From positions 1 through 19,813 of the forward strand of contig CAJKNC010000018.1 of assembly GCA_905201175.1 (NCBI GenBank): DNA of 19,813 bases, written 5' to 3'. Position 1 is the first letter of the stretch; each line of letters starts with the position of its first letter. The notes under the pieces were generated by a model, which saw only the letters and a program-made list of their open reading frames with translations, did not search any database and had not been told where the DNA came from. This DNA is from an uncultured Succinatimonas sp. Lineage in GTDB: Bacteria; Pseudomonadota; Gammaproteobacteria; Enterobacterales; Succinivibrionaceae. The translations under genes were made by a program, and so were the position numbers. Shown here piece after piece: positions 14,474 through 19,813 of the stretch.

Positions 14474-15781
14474 ATGCTCGATTCAAAATATCTGCGCGGT
14501 GATATCGAAGAGGCTCAAAAGCGCCTAGCAACCCGCAATTACACTTTAGATACTACTAAAATTCAGGAACTTGAGGCTATTCGCAAAGAGACTATGACTC
14601 GTACTCAGGAATTACAGGCTCAGCGTAATTCTTTATCTAAGAGCATAGGTCAGGTTTTAAAATCAGGCGGAGATGCCGCTCCGATTAAGGCCCAGGTAGC
14701 TGAGATCAGCGCTGAGCTGGCTTCTGTTAAAAAACGTCAGGATGAGGTTCTCGAGCAGCTGCGTCAAATCGCTCTGACTATTCCTAATTTGCCGGATGCC
14801 AGCTGTCCTTTAGGACCTGATGACAGCGCTAACGTTGAAGTTAGAAAGTGGGGTACTCCGAGAGTCTTTGATTTCCCGATAAAAGATCATGTAGCTATCG
14901 GCGAAGGCTTAGGCATGCTTGATTTTGAGCGTGCCCGCAAGGTTTCAGGCGCCCGCTTTGCTTTTATGACTGGTCCTATCTGTGCTCTTCATCGTGCTTT
15001 AGTCCATTTAATGCTGGATTTGCACCATGAACAAGGCTATACAGAAGTTTATACCCCATATTTAGTAAATTTAGATTCCTTATACGGCACAGGGCAGATG
15101 CCTAAGTTTGCCGAGGATCTGTTCCACACCAGCTTAAACGGCGATGCTGACGGTGATGATGTCAATCGTCATTTCTGTCTCATTCCTACCGCAGAGGTTC
15201 CTCTTACTAATATGGTTCGTGATGAGATAATTCCTGAGGATAAGCTGCCTATCAAGATTACAGCTCACACTCCATGCTTTAGATCTGAGGCCGGCTCAGC
15301 AGGCCGTGATACCAGAGGTCTTATTCGCATGCATCAGTTCGATAAGGTAGAAATGGTGCAGATTGTTAAGCCTGAGGATTCCTGGGAAGCGCTGGAGACT
15401 CTGACTCATGATGCTGAGGCTGTACTGCAGGCTTTAGAGATCCCTTATCACGTTGTGGCCTTATGTACAGGCGATATGGGCTTCAGCTCTGCTAAGACTT
15501 ATGATATCGAAGTCTGGCTGCCGGCACAGAATACCTATCGCGAGATTTCCTCCTGCTCAAACTGCGTTGATTTCCAAGCTCGCAGAATGCAGGCTCGCGT
15601 GCGCCGCAAGGACGGTAAGATTGAATTGGTACACACCTTAAACGGCTCTGGCTTAGCAGTTGGACGCACTTTAGTTGCAGTTTTAGAGAATTATCAGAAT
15701 GCCGATGGCTCTGTCACTGTACCTAAGGTTCTGCGCAAGTATTTAGGTGGCTTAGAACTGATTACCCCAGAGACTAGGTAA
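14474..15781 (+). CDS. serS: seryl-tRNA synthetase
   Basis: SerS charges tRNA-Ser (and tRNA-Sec) with serine in the cytoplasm. The 435-residue product is the usual length (E. coli 430). The N-terminal arm (about 25-105) is a long coiled coil that contacts the tRNA extra arm. The class II catalytic core follows: TxE loop IPTAEVPLTN, motif 2 FRSEAGSAGRDTRGLIRMHQF (from Phe269), the conserved SSCSN stretch (359-363) with DFQARRMQAR, and motif 3 NGSGLAVGRTLVAVLENYQ (from Asn390). The start gives MLDSKYLR, matching E. coli MLDPNLLR. No good Shine-Dalgarno is visible in the 25 nt before it, only AT-rich sequence. The stop overlaps the cvpA start (TAATG). Confidence 0.97.
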   Translation: MLDSKYLRGDIEEAQKRLATRNYTLDTTKIQELEAIRKETMTRTQELQAQRNSLSKSIGQVLKSGGDAAPIKAQVAEISAELASVKKRQDEVLEQLRQIALTIPNLPDASCPLGPDDSANVEVRKWGTPRVFDFPIKDHVAIGEGLGMLDFERARKVSGARFAFMTGPICALHRALVHLMLDLHHEQGYTEVYTPYLVNLDSLYGTGQMPKFAEDLFHTSLNGDADGDDVNRHFCLIPTAEVPLTNMVRDEIIPEDKLPIKITAHTPCFRSEAGSAGRDTRGLIRMHQFDKVEMVQIVKPEDSWEALETLTHDAEAVLQALEIPYHVVALCTGDMGFSSAKTYDIEVWLPAQNTYREISSCSNCVDFQARRMQARVRRKDGKIELVHTLNGSGLAVGRTLVAVLENYQNADGSVTVPKVLRKYLGGLELITPETR

Positions 15782-16278
15782 TGCTCACAGCTTTAGATTG
15801 GGCAATGCTGGTCATTGTCGGTTTTTCAGCCTTAATGTCTATTATCCGCGGCTTCGTGAGAGAGGCCGCCTCTATTTTGTCCTGGATTGCGGCCTTCATT
15901 ATTGCAGGCCGTTTTTATCCTCAAGTAGCGCCATTATTTTCTTTTTCACAAGATGAGCTGACGCGGAATATTCTGTCAATTTTGACACTGTTCATTTCGT
16001 CATTATTGATGGTTGGTTTTGTAGGCACAGCTGTTTGCTCATTAGTGCAAAAAGCTGGCCTTTCTGGGTTTGACAGACTTTTAGGCGTGGCTTTTGGAGT
16101 CGTGCGCGGCGTTCTGGTATTAAGCGCTATTTTAGCCTTAATGCAGATAGCCTTCAGATTACACATTCTAAGTTTTGTAACAGAAGAACAATGGTGGCGT
16201 CAGTCTGTTTTTATTCCAGAATTGCAACGAATCGTTAATTGGTTCTTTATCTATATGGGAACACCTGTAGGAGCTTAA
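15781..16278 (+). CDS. cvpA: CvpA-family inner-membrane protein
   Basis: CvpA was named for its requirement in colicin V production. It is an inner-membrane protein that in enteric and Vibrio species also supports envelope and bile-salt tolerance; its biochemical role is unsettled. The 165-residue product (E. coli 162) has four hydrophobic segments (about 7-27, 29-47, 63-88, 102-125). It keeps the family patterns IRGFVREA (22-29), GLSGFDRLLGVAFGVVRGVLVL and WFF near the C terminus. Its ATG shares the A of the serS stop (TAATG), so it should be translated by reinitiation. Only AGG close to the start is visible as a binding site. purF follows after 3 bp, as in other gammaproteobacteria. Confidence 0.93.
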   Translation: MLTALDWAMLVIVGFSALMSIIRGFVREAASILSWIAAFIIAGRFYPQVAPLFSFSQDELTRNILSILTLFISSLLMVGFVGTAVCSLVQKAGLSGFDRLLGVAFGVVRGVLVLSAILALMQIAFRLHILSFVTEEQWWRQSVFIPELQRIVNWFFIYMGTPVGA

Positions 16279-16281
16279 TAT

Positions 16282-17799
16282 ATGTGCGGTGTAGTCGGTG
16301 TGGTCGGTTTTTCTCCGGTCAATTTAATACTCTATAATTCTCTGCAGGTGTTACAGCACCGCGGGCAGGATGCAGCAGGAATTGTTACTGTAGACGATCA
16401 GGATAATTTCCATCAGCGCAAGGCCAATGGTATGGTTACCGAGGTCTTCCAGCAGCGTCACATGATGCGCTTGCGCGGCAATATCGGCATAGGCCATAAT
16501 CGTTATCCAACAGCAGGTTCCTCTTCTGCAGCAGAGGCCCAGCCTTTTTATGTAAACTCTCCTTTCGGCATTGCATTAGCCCACAACGGCAATTTAATCA
16601 ATTCCAAAGAATTAAAGCAAAAATGCATCAAGGCCAGACGTCATGTGAACACTCAGTCTGATTCTGAGATCTTGCTGAATATTTTAGCCTGGAAGATTTC
16701 TGATGTAAAAAATGAAATTCCTAATCAGGATGATATTTTTAATGCCGTAAGCGGAGTTATCGACGAGATCCGCGGCGGTTATGCCGTGGTATCTTTAGTT
16801 TTAGGCGTAGGCTTAATTGCTTTTCGTGATCCGCACGGTATTCGTCCGATGGTTTTAGGCAGCCGTAAGACTGAGGATGGCCGTACTGAGTATATGGTTG
16901 CTTCTGAAAGCGTTGCCTTAGATGTTTCAGGCTTTAGACTCGATCGTGATGTAGCTCCTGGTGAGTGCATCCTGATCACTAAGGACGGCAAGCTTTATTC
17001 ACGCATCTGTGCAAAAAATCCAGTTTTGCAGCCTTGCATCTTTGAGTATGTTTATTTTGCTCGTCCTGACAGCATTATCAATGGCGCTTCTGTATATGCA
17101 ACTCGTGTGCGCATGGGAACTAAGCTTGCTCAGCAGATTAAGCGCGATTACTCTGATCTTAAGATCGATGTTGTAATTCCGATCCCGGATACCTCTGTAG
17201 ATATTGCCGTGCAGATTGCCAGATATTTAGGCGTGCCTTATCGTCAGGGCTTTGTCAAGAATCGTTATGTCGGCCGTACCTTTATTATGCCGGGTCAGAC
17301 TCAGCGTCAGAAGGCGGTGCGCAGAAAGCTCAATCCGATCCCTTCTGAGTTTGCAGGCAAGAGAGTTCTGCTTGTTGATGATTCCATTGTTCGCGGAACG
17401 ACTTCACTGCAGATTGTCGAGATGGCGCGCGAGGCAGGTGCCCTGGAGGTTTATTTTGCTTCAGCATCTCCGGAAATCAGATACCCTAATATTTATGGTA
17501 TCGATATGCCGACTTCAGATGAGCTTATTGCTTATGGCCGCAATAATGCAGAAATCTGCAGGGAGATTAAGGCAGATGCTTTGATCTATCAATCCTTAGA
17601 CGATCTTAAGGATTCTGTTACAGAGGAAAATCCTCAGCTTACAAGTTTTGACTGCTCGATCTTCACCGGTGAATATATCGTGCCGCCGTCAGAAGACTAT
17701 TTCGAGGAGATTGCCGCTCAGCGCAGCGATGATGCTAAAGCAGATAAAGCCTGGAAAGACTCCTCTGATGCAGATGAGCTGGATATTTTCAATATCTAA
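16282..17799 (+). CDS. purF: amidophosphoribosyltransferase (glutamine PRPP amidotransferase)
   Basis: PurF catalyses the first committed step of purine synthesis: PRPP plus glutamine give phosphoribosylamine, glutamate and pyrophosphate. The 505-residue length equals that of E. coli PurF. Cys2, right after the initiator Met (MCGVVGVVG), is the Ntn glutaminase nucleophile, and there is no propeptide. The glutaminase domain (to about 235) has LQHRGQDAAGI, GHNRYPTAGSSS and AHNGNL. The phosphoribosyltransferase domain has the PRPP loop VLLVDDSIVRGTTS (362-375) and PEIRYPNIYGIDMP. No cysteine pattern for a Fe-S cluster is evident, so this is the E. coli-like form. AGGAG (16269-16273) lies 8 nt before the ATG and inside the cvpA end. 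I see no PurR-like box nearby. Confidence 0.97.
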   Translation: MCGVVGVVGFSPVNLILYNSLQVLQHRGQDAAGIVTVDDQDNFHQRKANGMVTEVFQQRHMMRLRGNIGIGHNRYPTAGSSSAAEAQPFYVNSPFGIALAHNGNLINSKELKQKCIKARRHVNTQSDSEILLNILAWKISDVKNEIPNQDDIFNAVSGVIDEIRGGYAVVSLVLGVGLIAFRDPHGIRPMVLGSRKTEDGRTEYMVASESVALDVSGFRLDRDVAPGECILITKDGKLYSRICAKNPVLQPCIFEYVYFARPDSIINGASVYATRVRMGTKLAQQIKRDYSDLKIDVVIPIPDTSVDIAVQIARYLGVPYRQGFVKNRYVGRTFIMPGQTQRQKAVRRKLNPIPSEFAGKRVLLVDDSIVRGTTSLQIVEMAREAGALEVYFASASPEIRYPNIYGIDMPTSDELIAYGRNNAEICREIKADALIYQSLDDLKDSVTEENPQLTSFDCSIFTGEYIVPPSEDYFEEIAAQRSDDAKADKAWKDSSDADELDIFNI

Positions 17800-17830
17800 T
17801 ACAGCTTCTAGCTAAAAACTGTAATTATCG

Positions 17831-17873
17831 TGGCCGTATATTCTTTATTTATAGAAATACGGCCATAAATTTA
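17831..17873 (+). terminator. probable terminator after purF
   Basis: TGGCCGTAT (17831-17839) pairs with ATACGGCCA (17857-17865), and inside it TTCT pairs with AGAA, so the hairpin is long with a small A/T loop. It begins 31 bp after the purF stop. The tail is only TAAATTT, a weak U-tract, so termination may be partial. Confidence 0.55.
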
Positions 17874-17948
17874 AAGACAATATTAAATTTTTCGTTTGAT
17901 TCTGTAAAATCAAAGTAAAGCTGGCTTGTTTTGGTTTTAAAATTGGCC

Positions 17949-17975
17949 TTGCATTTATAAATGTACGCTTATAAA
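17949..17975 (+). promoter_or_regulatory. candidate promoter of the YejM-like gene
   Basis: Two TATAAA hexamers (17956-17961 and 17970-17975) lie within 50 bp of the start, with TTGCAT (17949-17954) as a poor -35 for the second. The first sits inside a perfect 12-bp palindrome (CATTTATAAATG, 17952-17963) that could be an operator. AAGGA (17991-17995) is the ribosome binding site. Confidence 0.3.
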
Positions 17976-18001
17976 TAATCAAATCCGCAAAAGGACATTA
18001 A

Positions 18002-19813
18002 ATGATTTCTCCATTAAGATTTGTGTTTAGCTTGGCCTTGCTGGCAATTCCCGCTGAGCTTTATTATGCATCCTTTTATGCACCATTATTTTCAGACTCA
18101 AGTCTTAGTGAGATTGGCTTCTTTTATCTGATAGCTTTAGGGGTATTTCCCTTATACGGCATAGCAGCCTTGACAGTCTTCTTATATCCGTTGCTTAAGC
18201 TCTTAAAAAATCGACGTCAGGCTTATATTAAAGCTGCGGCGGTTATAGTTTCCTTTTTATTGCTGCTTATTTTAGCCATTGACGCGCATGTTTTTTATTT
18301 ATATCGCTTTCACTTAAGCGCTGCGATGCTGGAGCTGTTCTTTAACGGGCAGATTATCAGCTTTTCGACGAGCATGAAGCTTTCTATAGCAATTGAGGTT
18401 ATATTGCTCTTTTGCTATGTGCTTTTAATGGTATTTTTAGCTTTAAGGCTTGTTAATTTTAAGAAATTTAAAAGCTATTTTTTATTGGCTCCCAGCCTTC
18501 TGCTCTTTTTAGGCGTGAATATCATGCATGCGGCGGCAACAGCTCATGCAGATGTTGCGCTTACTTCCTTAGCAGTACGCATTCCTTTATATTATCCGCT
18601 GACGGCAAATACTTTCCTTTTGCGTCATGGCTTTATTACAGAAGAAGATATGACTGTGGATAAGGCTAATATTCAGTCGCAGGGTATTTTTAATTATCCT
18701 AAAGAGCCTTTAAGCTATGCCTCTGACGCAAAGCCGCAAAATATATTGATTATAATTGTGGATTCTTTGCGCGCTGATATGCTGACGCCTGAGGTGATGC
18801 CTAATCTTTATGCGTTCTCGCAGGGAAACTGGCGCTTTTTAAATCATCATTCAGGCGGCAACTGCACGCGTTTTGGCGTTTTTACTCTGTTTTACGGCAT
18901 TCCCGGCAGCTACTGGAATGCCGCCCGCAGTTCAGGGACTAAGGCGGCATTGATCTCCGCCTGCGAAAAATTTAATTATGAGATCAAAACATTTACCTCA
19001 GCGCCTTTATATAAGCCCGAATTTCATCAGACGGTTTTTGCCGGAGTGGATGGTCTGCGCATGACCTCTGAGGGCAAGACTGTGCTTTTGCGGGATAAGA
19101 ACTGCATCGATGATTTTGAGAGCTATCTTAATGCCCGCACTAAGGAGCGCTTCTTTAGCTTAGTCTTTTTAGATAATGTTCATGAATACAGCTTTGATAA
19201 AAATCAGGATAAGATTTTTACTCCTACTGAGCAGTCTTTTAATTACATGGAGTTATCTCCGTCTACAAATATTGAGCCTTATCGTAATTTGGCTAAAAAC
19301 GCCTCTTATGCGGCAGATAAGAATTTAGGACGCATCTTCAGCATATTAAAGGAAAGAAAGCTTTTAGAAGATACTATAGTTGTAGTTACCGCCGATCACG
19401 GCGATGAGCTCAACGATAACGGCTTAAATTACTGGGGACATAACAGTAATTTCTCTTCTGCACAGACTAAGATCCCGCTGGTTGTTTCCTGGCCTGGCAG
19501 GCAGGGCGAGGAAGTAAAAACCTTAAGCACGGCATACGATGTCAGTGCTACCCTTTTAAAGCATGCTTTCGGCGTTGAAAATCAGATCCGTGATTATGCA
19601 ATGGGCGAGGATCTGTTTTCTTTGGATAAGCGCAAGTATTTTTGGGTCTCCTCATATACTGAAAATGCGATTGTCAGTGAAAAATGCATCGGCGTTTTTG
19701 ATGTTTTAGGCTTTCTGTCATGGCGTGATCAGTCCTATCGTAAGATGTCACAAGGCTGTGAAGGTATAGATTACTGGCAGGCCCTGCAGGATTTGAATTT
19801 TTATTTAAAAAGA
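18002..19813 (+). CDS. YejM/PbgA/LapC-like inner-membrane sulfatase-fold protein (3' end outside window)
   Basis: This open frame of 604 codons reaches the window edge without a stop; E. coli YejM has 586 residues, so little is missing. The N-terminal part has about five membrane helices (near 7-24, 40-65, 75-96, 124-148, 157-175). It includes IDAHVFYLYRFHLSAAM and the signature IPLYYPLTANTFLLRHGF, both close to E. coli YejM. The periplasmic part has an alkaline-phosphatase/sulfatase fold: IVDSLRAD (Asp254), GGNCTRFGVFTLFYG (Cys288-Thr289), TADHGDE (Asp465, His466) and WGHN (His480). In enteric bacteria YejM senses LPS and controls LpxC proteolysis through LapB-FtsH. Here the metal ligands, which E. 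coli lacks in the DHG position, look intact. The start has AAGGA 6 nt upstream. It is probably its own transcription unit. An LtaS- or EptA-like transferase is the alternative reading. Confidence 0.88.
   Translation, partial: MISPLRFVFSLALLAIPAELYYASFYAPLFSDSSLSEIGFFYLIALGVFPLYGIAALTVFLYPLLKLLKNRRQAYIKAAAVIVSFLLLLILAIDAHVFYLYRFHLSAAMLELFFNGQIISFSTSMKLSIAIEVILLFCYVLLMVFLALRLVNFKKFKSYFLLAPSLLLFLGVNIMHAAATAHADVALTSLAVRIPLYYPLTANTFLLRHGFITEEDMTVDKANIQSQGIFNYPKEPLSYASDAKPQNILIIIVDSLRADMLTPEVMPNLYAFSQGNWRFLNHHSGGNCTRFGVFTLFYGIPGSYWNAARSSGTKAALISACEKFNYEIKTFTSAPLYKPEFHQTVFAGVDGLRMTSEGKTVLLRDKNCIDDFESYLNARTKERFFSLVFLDNVHEYSFDKNQDKIFTPTEQSFNYMELSPSTNIEPYRNLAKNASYAADKNLGRIFSILKERKLLEDTIVVVTADHGDELNDNGLNYWGHNSNFSSAQTKIPLVVSWPGRQGEEVKTLSTAYDVSATLLKHAFGVENQIRDYAMGEDLFSLDKRKYFWVSSYTENAIVSEKCIGVFDVLGFLSWRDQSYRKMSQGCEGIDYWQALQDLNFYLKR

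Noticed and set aside
1..19813. KOPS-like octamers (GGGNAGGG), tRNA genes, CRISPR arrays, insertion sequences, prophage genes
   Set aside because: I noticed only partial KOPS matches such as GGGCAGGA and none of the other elements on reading both strands. The window looks like core chromosome.

Overview
The window looks like ordinary chromosomal DNA from a low-GC gammaproteobacterium. The evidence is the gene order ftsK-lolA-rarA-serS, known from enteric relatives, together with cvpA-purF, trmL, a YejM/PbgA-like protein and a very good CRP-type operator. The AT-rich intergenic DNA and heavy use of TTA and CTT leucine codons would fit a host-associated anaerobe such as a Succinivibrionaceae member, but that placement is an inference. 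I see no tRNA or rRNA gene, insertion sequence, prophage, CRISPR array or toxin-antitoxin pair.

Layout. (1) 1-2548: a single-gene HU unit with a long AT-rich leader and a strong terminator, then pgm (phosphoglucomutase) with its own terminator. (2) 2620-5488: a CRP-type site precedes a two-gene unit of a Cof-type HAD phosphatase and a fused SbmA/BacA-YddA-type ABC transporter, ended by a bidirectional terminator. (3) 5508-8468, minus strand: a sodium:alanine/glycine symporter, then dedA and trmL, with a terminator after dedA. (4) 8719-14309: ftsK, lolA and rarA packed head to tail, with 1 bp between ftsK and lolA and a 20 bp overlap between lolA and rarA. (5) 14474-17799: serS, cvpA and purF, with a TAATG stop/start overlap between serS and cvpA and 3 bp between cvpA and purF. 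(6) 18002 to the window end: an inner-membrane sulfatase-fold protein of the YejM/PbgA/LapC family, still open at the right edge.

The genes cover chromosome organisation and segregation (HU, FtsK), replication-fork rescue (RarA), envelope biogenesis (LolA, DedA, YejM-like), translation (SerS, TrmL), central sugar metabolism (Pgm) and purine synthesis (PurF, CvpA). I did not find a clearly new multi-gene system. The points most worth a second look are the YejM-like protein that keeps an alkaline-phosphatase-type metal site with Cys at the presumed nucleophile position, an FtsK whose gamma domain stops before the usual wing and whose long acidic linker carries repeats, the CRP site in front of the phosphatase-transporter pair, and the coupling of serS to cvpA-purF.
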